Assembly: GCA_903897925.1 (NCBI GenBank)
Contig: CAIUDG010000024.1
Coordinates: 35,478-99,477 of the forward strand
DNA: 64,000 bases
DNA from: an uncultured beta proteobacterium
GTDB lineage: Bacteria; Pseudomonadota; Gammaproteobacteria; Burkholderiales; Burkholderiaceae_C
Direction: 5' to 3'
The notes under the pieces are model-generated. The model saw only the letters and a program-made list of their open reading frames with translations, was not told where the DNA came from and did not search any database. The position numbers were made by a program, and so were the translations under genes. Positions 54,457-62,386 of this stretch are shown one piece after another (positions within the stretch are counted from its first letter, which is position 1; every line of letters starts with the position of its first letter).

Positions 54457-54801
54457 TTAGGCAGGCGCCGGCGCCAATCCGCACTCCCGGTGCTGCTGTT
54501 CACCGCACCAGGACGTGGAGTAGACCACCGGAAAGGCCCAGGCGTTGGCATCCCTGCGCGCGCTCAGGCCCTCGTGCCCGGCGACCACCTGCGCTGGGGG
54601 GTAGCGGTGGCAGTGGCCGGGTATCGGGTCGGGTGTTGCCAGCGCCTCCAGGGTGCGCCAATAGCGGCAACTGTCGCATCGTGCCTGCGCGGGTTTGTCA
54701 TTCGCTTTGATGGTGATCTCCTTGTGGTGGAATATCCGGGTCCGTGTTGCGGCGGCAGCGCTTGCACCCAGGCTTTGCCATATTACTATCGCGCCGGTCA
54801 C
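54457..54801 (-). CDS. Small Cys-motif protein, possibly metal-binding
   Basis: The 114-residue product has the pattern CDSCRYW, then GHCHRYPP, then AFPVVYSTSWCGEQQHRE, four cysteines in a spacing seen in short proteins of the CxxCRFW...CxRxxP...WCGE type, probably zinc-binding, of unknown function. The GTG at 54801 follows AAGGAG at seven bases and is taken as start. A second AAGGAG before the ATCACC-ATC segment further in is another possible start region, but lacks a standard start codon. Divergent from the MFS gene. Confidence 0.55.
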   Translation of the reverse strand: MTGAIVIWQSLGASAAAATRTRIFHHKEITIKANDKPAQARCDSCRYWRTLEALATPDPIPGHCHRYPPAQVVAGHEGLSARRDANAWAFPVVYSTSWCGEQQHRECGLAPAPA

Positions 54802-54889
54802 AATCCGCTCCTTACGCTGTCGTGATTTGTCCTGATGCCGATCGCGGCGCGGGCGCCGGCAGTTCCCCAAGCCATTTTCTGGAATACCC

Positions 54890-56110
54890 ATGCATAGACC
54901 CGCTGTGCCCGCCAGCCCATTGGCGCCCGCCGATGGCGAAATCAATCCCTGGCTGGTGCTGCTGCTGGCCGTCAGTTGCGGCCTGGTGGTGGCGAATATC
55001 TACTACGCGCAGCCGCTGGTCGGCCCGATCAGCCTGGCGCTGGGCATGCCTGCGCAGGCTGCCGGTCTGATTGTGACCCTGACCCAGATCGGCTACGGAC
55101 TGGGCCTGCTGTTTGTGATCCCCCTGGCCGACTATGTGGAGAACCGGGGCCTGGTCCTGAGCGCCATCGGGACCAGCGCGCTGTCCATGCTGGCGGCGGC
55201 CTGGAGCCCGTCGGAGTCGGTGTTTCTGGCGTGTGCACTGCTCACCGGCCTGAGCTCGGTGGCGGTACAGGTGCTGGTGCTGTATGCCGCGCACATGGCC
55301 CATGACGGCATCCGCGGCCGTGTGGTTGGCAGCGTCATGGGGGGGCTGATGCTCGGCATCATGCTGGCCCGACCGGTGGCCAGCATGGTGGCCGATGTGG
55401 CCTCCTGGCAGGCGGTGTACCTGTGCGCCGCCGTGGCCATGCTGCTGCTGCTGGCGGTGCTGCGGGTAGCGCTGCCGCGGCGCCTGCCGCACAGCGACAT
55501 TGGCTACCGCGAACTGATGGCTTCGATGGTGGACCTTGCACGCCACACCGTGGTGCTGCGCCGCCGTGGGCTGTACCAGGCCTGCCTGTTTGGCGCCTTC
55601 AGCCTGTTCTGGACCGTGGTGCCGCTGCATCTGGCGCAGCACTTCGGCATGCCGCAGCGCGGCATCGCCCTGTTTGCGCTGGCCGGCGTTGCCGGTGCCA
55701 TTGCGGCACCCATAGCCGGCCGCCTGGCCGACCGGGGCTGGGTGCGCCCAGCCACTGCGGCGGCGATGCTGATGGTGGTGGCCGCTTTGCTGCTGGCGCA
55801 AATCGAACTCGCCAGCACCCACCTGCAGGTACTGCTGCTGGTGCTGGTGGCGGTTTTGCTGGACTTTGGCGTGTCGGCCAATCTGGTGCTCGGGCAGCGT
55901 GTCATTTTTTCCGCAGGCGCCGCCCAACGCGGGCGTTACAACGCCATTTTCATGGCGGTTTTTTTTACCGGCGGCGCCATCGGTTCGGCGCTCGGTGGCT
56001 GGGCTTATGCACAAGGCGGCTGGTCCCAGGCAGCCTGGACTGCAGTGTGTTTTCCGCTGTTGGCGCTGGCCTATTTTTCAAGCGAAGCAGCGCCATCCGA
56101 GCGCCCATAA
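54890..56110 (+). CDS. MFS transporter (drug/metabolite efflux type)
   Basis: The 406-residue protein has twelve predicted helices. The first loop carries LADYVENRGLVLSAIG like the MFS motif A, and VGSVMGGLMLGIMLARPVASMVAD is the conserved fifth-helix region of the YnfM/Bcr-like group. It is divergent from the small Cys-motif gene and stands alone. The substrate is unknown. Confidence 0.9.
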   Translation: MHRPAVPASPLAPADGEINPWLVLLLAVSCGLVVANIYYAQPLVGPISLALGMPAQAAGLIVTLTQIGYGLGLLFVIPLADYVENRGLVLSAIGTSALSMLAAAWSPSESVFLACALLTGLSSVAVQVLVLYAAHMAHDGIRGRVVGSVMGGLMLGIMLARPVASMVADVASWQAVYLCAAVAMLLLLAVLRVALPRRLPHSDIGYRELMASMVDLARHTVVLRRRGLYQACLFGAFSLFWTVVPLHLAQHFGMPQRGIALFALAGVAGAIAAPIAGRLADRGWVRPATAAAMLMVVAALLLAQIELASTHLQVLLLVLVAVLLDFGVSANLVLGQRVIFSAGAAQRGRYNAIFMAVFFTGGAIGSALGGWAYAQGGWSQAAWTAVCFPLLALAYFSSEAAPSERP

Positions 56111-56180
56111 GGGCGACGGAAATAGGTGCTGGGGATGCAACGCTAGCGCCATAAATAGCTTGGGCGCCCCGCCTGGCGGC

Positions 56181-56220
56181 GTCTATGGGCGTTTATGGGC
56201 GTTTATGCATGTTTATGGGC
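56181..56220. repeat. 10-bp tandem repeats ahead of the cytochrome gene
   Basis: GTCTATGGGC, GTTTATGGGC, GTTTATGCAT and GTTTATGGGC follow in register, in the 237-base gap between the MFS gene and the cytochrome gene. An inverted repeat TATACC-TGCACG-GGTATA follows at 56230-56247, so this may be an operator region for the cytochrome. Confidence 0.65.
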
Positions 56221-56347
56221 GTATTATCGTATACCTGCACGGGTATATTTTCCGTTGCCTCCCGCCACCTAGCAGCAATAGCCCCGGAACACCCGTGTTG
56301 AATTAGCAATATGCGCGGCAGAGCCGCCGATCCAAGGGAAAAAAGCC

Positions 56348-57448
56348 ATGAAAAATACATCTATGCAAAGCGCCTGTTCAGCCACGCCAGCCGGGCGAAA
56401 GAAAGACCAGGGCCGCATTGCCGGCGCCATGTTGCTGGCCTTGTTGAGCGCAGTCGGGGCCGGCGCCGCGCCCGCCGGCGACCGCCCGGTGGTCGATCTG
56501 CGCACCTGGCCGACGCCGGATACCGACCTGTCGAAACTGCCGGACAACGCGCAAAACCGCATGATCAAGCTCGGCCAGGAACTGCTCGTGCACACAGCAG
56601 AGTATCTGGGGCCGGAAGTGCCCGACCCGGCGAAACGCTATGCCGGTACGAACATGTCTTGCAGCAGTTGCCATCGGGCTGCGGCGACGCTGCCGTACGC
56701 CGCGCCGCTGATTGGCACTTATGGTGCGTATCCCCAGTTCCAGCCGCGCTTTGGCAAGATGGTGACGCTGGAGAACCGCATCAATCTGTGCTTTACCCAT
56801 AGCCTGGCGGGTCGCCCGATCCCCGAAGACTCGACCGAAATGCAGGCCTTGGTGGCCTATACCGAATACCTCTCGCGCGGTGTGCCCAAGGGCGCCAAGC
56901 TGATTGGCGAAAAAGAAATGGTGCTGGAAGAGCCCAAGCGCGCTGCCAATCTGGTGCGCGGCGCGGCCGTCTACAAGGCCCAGTGCGAGGTCTGCCACGG
57001 CGACAACGGCCAGGGCAAGCGTGTTGGCATGGTGGGCGACCACAAGGGCTATCTGTTTCCGCCGGTCTGGGGACCGGATGCCACCAGTGAGTCGGCGTCG
57101 ATGTTCCGGATTCTGTCGGCGTTCCAATACATCTATGTGAACATGCCGTTCGGCCAGGCGACCTGGGATCGCCCCGCCTTGTCCAAAGACGATGCCTACG
57201 ATGTCGCCGGTTTCGTGATTTCGCATGCGCGCCAGCCGCGCGAAGGCGAGGTTGCCAAGGACTTTTCCAACCCCTACGATAAGCCCGAAGATTTCCCTTG
57301 GGGGCCTTACGTGGATTCGTTCAACGAGACGCAGCACAAGTACGGCCCGTATGACGTGATTCGCGCCGAAGATGCCGCGGCGCGTGAAAAAGCCAAACAG
57401 GAGCGCGAGGCCAAGGCCCAGTCCGGCACGCCGCCGGTGGCCAAGTAA
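56348..57448 (+). CDS. Dihaem cytochrome c, thiosulfate dehydrogenase (TsdA)-like
   Basis: The 366-residue exported protein has a signal peptide (GAMLLALLSAVGAGAA) and two haem-c motifs, CSSCH and CEVCH. Its order of blocks matches TsdA-type enzymes: MSCSSCH, then VTLENRINLCFTHSLAGRP with the Cys that is a haem ligand in TsdA, then ALVAYTEYLSRGVPKG, CHGDNGQG, FPPVWGPD and DDAYDVAGFVISHARQP. The conserved Arg-Ser after the Cys is here His-Ser. Tetrathionate formation or reduction is predicted by family, not proven. A good AAGGGAAAA precedes the ATG. Confidence 0.75.
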   Translation: MKNTSMQSACSATPAGRKKDQGRIAGAMLLALLSAVGAGAAPAGDRPVVDLRTWPTPDTDLSKLPDNAQNRMIKLGQELLVHTAEYLGPEVPDPAKRYAGTNMSCSSCHRAAATLPYAAPLIGTYGAYPQFQPRFGKMVTLENRINLCFTHSLAGRPIPEDSTEMQALVAYTEYLSRGVPKGAKLIGEKEMVLEEPKRAANLVRGAAVYKAQCEVCHGDNGQGKRVGMVGDHKGYLFPPVWGPDATSESASMFRILSAFQYIYVNMPFGQATWDRPALSKDDAYDVAGFVISHARQPREGEVAKDFSNPYDKPEDFPWGPYVDSFNETQHKYGPYDVIRAEDAAAREKAKQEREAKAQSGTPPVAK

Positions 57449-57529
57449 CAGGGTCTGCGCCTGGTCCGTCGGCTGTGCCTGCGCTGCGCCGCTGTGGCGG
57501 CGGCCAGCGCGGCCCCTTAGTGCGGCCCT

Positions 57530-58588
57530 TTAGCGCGGCGGTATTTCGCGCTCCATGGCAGGCAGCGTCAGCGCCACCTTGCCAAACTGTGCGCCGGACT
57601 CCAGGCGCTCCAGTGCCTGGTGGATCTGGTCGATGGCAAACACGCTGTCAATCACCGGGCGCAGTCCGGTCTGCTGGACAAAGCGCAGCAGCGCCTGGAA
57701 CTCATGCAGGTCGCCCAGCGTTGAGCCGTAGATCTGCAACTGCCGTATAAAGATGCGGCGCAGGTCGGCGCCGGGCTGGTCGCCGGCGGTGGCGCCGCAG
57801 GTCACCAGGCGGCCGCCACGGGCCAGTGATTTCATGGCCAGCGGCCACATCGGTCCGCCAATGTTTTCAATCACCACGTCGACGCCGCGCCCGCCGGTTT
57901 CGGCCAGCACGGTTTGCACCAGGTCCTGGCTGGCGCTGTTGATGCAGACATCGGCGCCCAGGGCCCGTGCCTGCGCCAGTTTGGCGTCGCTGCGCGAGCT
58001 GACGAAGCTGCGCAGGCCGCTGCGTTGTGCCAGTTGCAAGGCTGCCAGCGACACGCCGCCGCCAATGCCCATGATCAGCACGCTTTCACCGGCCCGCACG
58101 CGGGCCTGGGTGAACAGCATGCGCCAGGCGGTGAGGTGGTTTACGCCGAGTGCGGCGGCGTCGATGAAGCCCAGGTCGTCAGGGATCGGAAACACATTCT
58201 GTGCCGGCAGGCTGACGTAGGGCGTGAGTGTGCCGTGCCGGTGTTCGCCCAGGTATTGCACGGCGGTGCACAGCACGCCTTCGCCGCGCAGGCAGTATTC
58301 GCAGCGCCCGCACATGATGGCCGGGTGCAGCGTGACACGCTGGCCGACCCGCAGGCTGCGCTCGCTGGCGTCGACTTCTTCGACCACCCCGGCGCCATCG
58401 ACGCCCATGGCCTGCGGCAGGCTGTGCCGGATGCCGGCACCACTGTCGCGCATGTACAGGTCGACCCGGTTCAGGGTGGCGGCATGCATGCGCACCAGCA
58501 CTTCGCCGGGCGCGCGTTGGGGCTTCGGCAACTGGCCCAGTTGCACCACCTCGTTGCCGCCATGGCCGGTGATAAGGACGCTGGGCAT
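57530..58588 (-). CDS. Zinc-type alcohol dehydrogenase / quinone-reductase-like oxidoreductase
   Basis: The 352-residue medium-chain dehydrogenase has the structural zinc site CGRCEYCLRGEGVLC and an NAD(P)-binding GIGGGVSLAA region. The N-terminal GVDGAGVV and the lobe near DVVIENIGG are typical. It lies 7 bases behind the thiolase gene, last in the box operon. A 3-hydroxyacyl-CoA dehydrogenase role is not expected for this fold, so its substrate in the pathway is open. Confidence 0.85.
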   Translation of the reverse strand: MPSVLITGHGGNEVVQLGQLPKPQRAPGEVLVRMHAATLNRVDLYMRDSGAGIRHSLPQAMGVDGAGVVEEVDASERSLRVGQRVTLHPAIMCGRCEYCLRGEGVLCTAVQYLGEHRHGTLTPYVSLPAQNVFPIPDDLGFIDAAALGVNHLTAWRMLFTQARVRAGESVLIMGIGGGVSLAALQLAQRSGLRSFVSSRSDAKLAQARALGADVCINSASQDLVQTVLAETGGRGVDVVIENIGGPMWPLAMKSLARGGRLVTCGATAGDQPGADLRRIFIRQLQIYGSTLGDLHEFQALLRFVQQTGLRPVIDSVFAIDQIHQALERLESGAQFGKVALTLPAMEREIPPR

Positions 58589-58595
58589 GGCCGCT

Positions 58596-59798
58596 TCAGA
58601 CCCGTTCCAGAATCAGCGCGATGCCCTGGCCCACGCCAATGCACATGGTGCACAGCGCGTAGCGTCCACCGGTGCTGTGCAGGCGGTTGACGGCGGTGGT
58701 CGCCAGGCGTGCGCCACTGGCACCCAGCGGGTGGCCCAGGGCAATGGCGCCGCCCCAGGCATTGACGCGCGCGTCATCGTCCGGCAGGCCGAGCATGCGC
58801 AGCACCGCCAGGCCTTGCGCGGCAAAGGCTTCATTGAGTTCGATGACATCGAGCTGGTCCAGGCGCAGGCCGGTTTGTTGCAGCACTTTCTGCGTCGCCG
58901 GTGCCGGACCGATGCCCATGATGCGCGGTGCGACACCGGCACAGGCCATGCCGACAATGCGCGCACGCGGCGTCAGGCCGTGTTGTTGCGCCGTCATGGC
59001 GTCGGCCAGCAGCAGTGCGCAGGCGCCGTCGTTGACGCCGCTGGCGTTGCCGGCGGTGACGCTGCCGTCGGGCCGCACCACGCCTTTGAGTTTTGCCAGC
59101 GCTTCCATGCTGGTGGCGCGCGGGTGTTCATCCTGCGCCACGATGACCGGTTCGCCTTTTTTCTGCGCGATCGACACCGGCACAATTTCACGCGCCAGGT
59201 GGCCGGCCTGCTGGGCCGCCACGGCGCGGTTCTGGCTGGCCAGGGCCATGCGGTCCTGGGCGGCGCGTTCGATGCCGAATTCGGTGGCGACGTTTTCTGC
59301 GGTCTCGGGCATGCTGTCGACGCCGTACTGCGCCTGCATCAGCGGATTGATGAAGCGCCAGCCGATGGTGGTGTCATAAATGGCGTTACTGCGGCTGAAC
59401 GCGCTGTCGGCCTTGGGCATGACGAACGGCGCCCGGCTCATGCTTTCCACGCCACCGGCGATCATCAGACCGGCTTCGCCGGACTTGATGGCGCGCGCCG
59501 CACTGCCCAGCGCGTCCAGGCCGGAGCCACACAGGCGGTTGATGGTGGCGCCGGAAACCGTGCTTGGCAGGCCCGCCAGCAGCGCACTCATGCGCGCCAC
59601 ATTGCGGTTGTCTTCGCCGGCCTGGTTGGCGCAGCCATACAGCACGTCGCCGAGCTCGCTCCAGTCGACCTGCGGGTTGCGCTGCATCAGGGCGCGCAGG
59701 GGTATCGCGCCGAGGTCGTCGGCACGCACGGAAGACAGCGCGCCGCCATAGCGGCCGAAAGGGGTGCGAATGGCGTCGCAAATAAAAGCGTGGTTCAT
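58596..59798 (-). CDS. pcaF: Acetyl-CoA acyltransferase, 3-oxoadipyl-CoA thiolase type
   Basis: The 400-residue thiolase cleaves 3-oxoadipyl-CoA to succinyl-CoA and acetyl-CoA. The active-site Cys is in INRLCGSGLDALG, the His in GGAIALGHPLGASGAR and the second Cys in LCTMCIGVGQG. SMSRAPFVM and DTTIGWRF are typical of PcaF/PaaJ proteins. The start overlaps the MaoC stop by 4 bases. It can finish the box pathway after hydration and oxidation of the ring-opened product. Confidence 0.9.
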   Translation of the reverse strand: MNHAFICDAIRTPFGRYGGALSSVRADDLGAIPLRALMQRNPQVDWSELGDVLYGCANQAGEDNRNVARMSALLAGLPSTVSGATINRLCGSGLDALGSAARAIKSGEAGLMIAGGVESMSRAPFVMPKADSAFSRSNAIYDTTIGWRFINPLMQAQYGVDSMPETAENVATEFGIERAAQDRMALASQNRAVAAQQAGHLAREIVPVSIAQKKGEPVIVAQDEHPRATSMEALAKLKGVVRPDGSVTAGNASGVNDGACALLLADAMTAQQHGLTPRARIVGMACAGVAPRIMGIGPAPATQKVLQQTGLRLDQLDVIELNEAFAAQGLAVLRMLGLPDDDARVNAWGGAIALGHPLGASGARLATTAVNRLHSTGGRYALCTMCIGVGQGIALILERV

Positions 59799-60235
59799 GG
59801 CAGGCCGATATCAAACAGACTGGTGGCTTCGAGGTCGAGCACTTCGATGCCCTGGCCGTTGAAGAGTTGCCAGCGCCAGCGCAATATGCCCAGGTGCGGC
59901 TGGCTTTGCGAGCGCCGGCTTTCCAGTACCGTGCCTTTGACCGACAGGCGGTCGCCGGGGCGCACCGGATGGCGCCACTTGATGTATTCCAGACCGGGCG
60001 AGGCAAACGATTCGGACCCTTGCAGGGCCTGGTCGGCCATCAGGCGCATGGCAATGCCGCAGGTGTGCCAGCCGCTGGCGATCAGGCCTCCAAAACGGCC
60101 TTTGGCGGCGGCCTCGGGGTCGGTGTGGAACCATTGCGGATCGTAGGCTTTGGCGAATTGCAGGATCTCGGCTTCGCTCACTTCATAGGGGCCGGCTTCA
60201 ATGCACTGGCCAACGAAAAATTCTTTGAATTTCAT
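59795..60235 (-). CDS. MaoC-family hydratase/dehydratase
   Basis: The 146-residue hot-dog protein has the R-hydratase 2 motif: Asp and His in AYDPQWFHTDPEAA and the following GRFGGLIASGWHTCGIAMRL. Such proteins hydrate enoyl-CoA thioesters. It sits between the enoyl-CoA hydratase and thiolase genes in the box operon, where it may act on a ring-opened CoA intermediate or on side-chain acyl-CoA. It overlaps the thiolase start. Confidence 0.9.
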   Translation of the reverse strand: MKFKEFFVGQCIEAGPYEVSEAEILQFAKAYDPQWFHTDPEAAAKGRFGGLIASGWHTCGIAMRLMADQALQGSESFASPGLEYIKWRHPVRPGDRLSVKGTVLESRRSQSQPHLGILRWRWQLFNGQGIEVLDLEATSLFDIGLP

Positions 60236-60272
60236 GCGCGCTTGCTCTCAGGTAACGGGAACACAGGGAAGA

Positions 60273-61067
60273 CTATTCGAGCGGCCATTGTGGCGCACGC
60301 TTTTCCAGGAATGCAGCGAAGCCTTCGCGTGCCTGCGCAGTGCCGCGCACGCGGCTGATGGTCTGCGCCGTGCGTTCACGCACGTCCGGCGTGATGGCAG
60401 CGACGTCAAGCTGGCCGAACAGCAGCTTGATTTCGCGCTGCGCGTTCGGTCCGCCAGCCAGCAATTCCTGCAGGCAGGCGTCGACGGCGCTGTCGAGCGC
60501 GTCAAGTGCCACCACGTTTTGCAGCAGACCCATGGCCTGGGCCTGGGCGGCGCTGATGCGGGTCGTGGTCAGGGCCAGGTATTTGGCCTGGCGCTTGCCG
60601 ACGGCATTGGTCAGATAGGGGCCGATGACGGCGGGCAGAATGCCGAACTTGGCTTCGCTGACGGCGAAGCTGGCGTTGTCGGCCGCGATGGCGATGTCGC
60701 AGGCGCAGGCCAGTCCGACGCCGCCGCCCAAGGCCGCGCCCTGGATGCGTGCCAGTGTGGGCTTGGGCGCGGCGTCGATGCGGCCCAGCATGGCGGCAAA
60801 GCGGCGGGCGTCCTGCAGATTCCATTCCTGGCTGGCACTGCTGGCGCGCTGCATCCATTGCAGGTCGGCACCGGCGCTGAAGTGGCGGCCGTCGCCGGAC
60901 AGCACGATGGCGCGCACGCTGTGGTCGTCGCAAAGGGCACTGAAGGCGGCGTCGAGTTCGCCAATCATCTGCTCGTCGAAGGCATTGAAGACGGCCGGCC
61001 GCGCCATCGTGACTTCGGCCACGCCGGGGCTGCGCTCGGTGACGCGCAGGGTGCTGTAGCTGCCCAT
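60273..61067 (-). CDS. Enoyl-CoA hydratase/isomerase
   Basis: The 264-residue crotonase-fold protein has the oxyanion-hole segments HFSAGADLQWM and GAALGGGVGLACACDIAIAA, and the catalytic Glu region SEAKFGILPAVIG. It shares one base with the boxA stop (TGATG), so coupling is tight. It likely handles the dehydroadipyl-CoA intermediate of the box route. It is too short to be the benzoyl-CoA dihydrodiol lyase BoxC, which is about 550 residues. Confidence 0.9.
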   Translation of the reverse strand: MGSYSTLRVTERSPGVAEVTMARPAVFNAFDEQMIGELDAAFSALCDDHSVRAIVLSGDGRHFSAGADLQWMQRASSASQEWNLQDARRFAAMLGRIDAAPKPTLARIQGAALGGGVGLACACDIAIAADNASFAVSEAKFGILPAVIGPYLTNAVGKRQAKYLALTTTRISAAQAQAMGLLQNVVALDALDSAVDACLQELLAGGPNAQREIKLLFGQLDVAAITPDVRERTAQTISRVRGTAQAREGFAAFLEKRAPQWPLE

Positions 61068-62359
61068 CAGTAGGTCTCCAGATGCAGCCGGCCTTCGCGG
61101 CGCAGCGCTTCGCCGATGCCGTCCCAGTTCAGTCCGGCGCCCTGGGCGATGTCGCGCAGGGCCAGCACCACGCCTTCTTCCATGCTTTTGAGGCCGCAGA
61201 CATAGAAGTAGCTGTTCGGGTCGGCCAGCAGCTGTGCCAGATCGGCGGCGCGCTCGCGCATCAGGTCTTGCACATAGCGCTTGGGTTGGTCGGGGGTGCG
61301 TGAAAAGGCAAAGTTGATGTCGATGAAATCTTTCGGCAGGTTTTGCAGCGGGCCGAAGTAGGGCAGTTCCTGCTGCGTCCGGGCGCCGAAGAACAGCATT
61401 AGTTTGCCGCCTTCAAATTTGCCCGAGGCGCGCAAACGCCGGCGCCACTCGGTCATGGCGCGCATCGGCGCGCTGCCGGTGCCGGTGCAGATCATGACAA
61501 TGTGCGAACGCGGATGGTTGGGCATCAGGAAGCTGCTGCCGAACGGGCCGATCACCTGCACCGTGTCGCCAATCTGCAGGTCGCACATATAGTTCGAGGC
61601 GACGCCGCGCACCGGCTTGCCCTGGTGGTCTTCCAGCACCCGTTTCACTGTCAGCGACAGGTTGTTGTAGCCGGGGCGTTCGCCATTGCGCGGGCTGGCA
61701 ATCGAATACTGGCGCGCATGGTGGGCACGGCCCTGGGCATCGGTGCCGGGCGGTAGGATGCCAATGCTCTGGCCTTCCAGCACCGGAAACGGCAGGTTGC
61801 CGCAGTCCAGCATGATGTGGTGCGTGTCGTAGTCAGAGGCTTTTCCGGCGCTGACTTCGGTGACGCGCACATTGCCGACCACTTTGGCACTGATGAATTT
61901 TTCCGCCGACTTCGGTCCGTACAGATTGCTGTAGGCATGGGCGGCAGACCAGGGCGGCAGGGTGGCGCCGAAGGCCGCGCTGTGGAAGGGTGTGGCGCCG
62001 CTGGGGTCGGCCGCTGCAGCGGCTGCAGTGGGCGCCACCACTGCGCTGTCGGCAGCGCCGACACCGAGTGCCGCCAGCTGCTCGGCACTCAGCTCTGCCG
62101 GCAATTCGTCCCAGCTGAACTGATCGGCCAGCGAGTAGGTCCGGGTCAGCGGCATGGCGCGCCAGTTGTCGATAGCGCCGGTGGGACAGGGCGAGATACA
62201 GGCCATGCAGGAATTGCAGATGTCGGCATCCACCACGTAGTTGCGCGCGTCGTGGGTGATGGCCTGAATCGGGCAGATCGCTTCGCAGGTATTGCAGCGA
62301 ATGCAGATTTCGGGATCTATCAGGTGTTGCTTGATGCTGCGAAGGTCGTTGCTGCCCAT
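61067..62359 (-). CDS. boxA: Benzoyl-CoA 2,3-epoxidase, reductase subunit BoxA
   Basis: The 430-residue flavoprotein passes electrons from NADPH to BoxB. It has two [4Fe-4S] ferredoxin motifs at the start ([12 protein letters not shown] and [12 protein letters not shown]), an Ala/Pro linker, then a ferredoxin-NADP reductase domain with [10 protein letters not shown] (FAD) and [14 protein letters not shown] (NADP). It lies 27 bases behind boxB in the same operon. Confidence 0.95.
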   Translation of the reverse strand: MGSNDLRSIKQHLIDPEICIRCNTCEAICPIQAITHDARNYVVDADICNSCMACISPCPTGAIDNWRAMPLTRTYSLADQFSWDELPAELSAEQLAALGVGAADSAVVAPTAAAAAADPSGATPFHSAAFGATLPPWSAAHAYSNLYGPKSAEKFISAKVVGNVRVTEVSAGKASDYDTHHIMLDCGNLPFPVLEGQSIGILPPGTDAQGRAHHARQYSIASPRNGERPGYNNLSLTVKRVLEDHQGKPVRGVASNYMCDLQIGDTVQVIGPFGSSFLMPNHPRSHIVMICTGTGSAPMRAMTEWRRRLRASGKFEGGKLMLFFGARTQQELPYFGPLQNLPKDFIDINFAFSRTPDQPKRYVQDLMRERAADLAQLLADPNSYFYVCGLKSMEEGVVLALRDIAQGAGLNWDGIGEALRREGRLHLETY

Positions 62360-62386
62360 GGCCGTGTCTCTCTCTGGTGTCTTGTT

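Noticed and set aside
53884..54825. Plus-strand 313-codon open frame across the riboswitch region
   Set aside because: No ribosome-binding site or domain; it overlaps the c-di-GMP aptamer and two better-supported minus-strand genes, and its composition is that of a chance frame.
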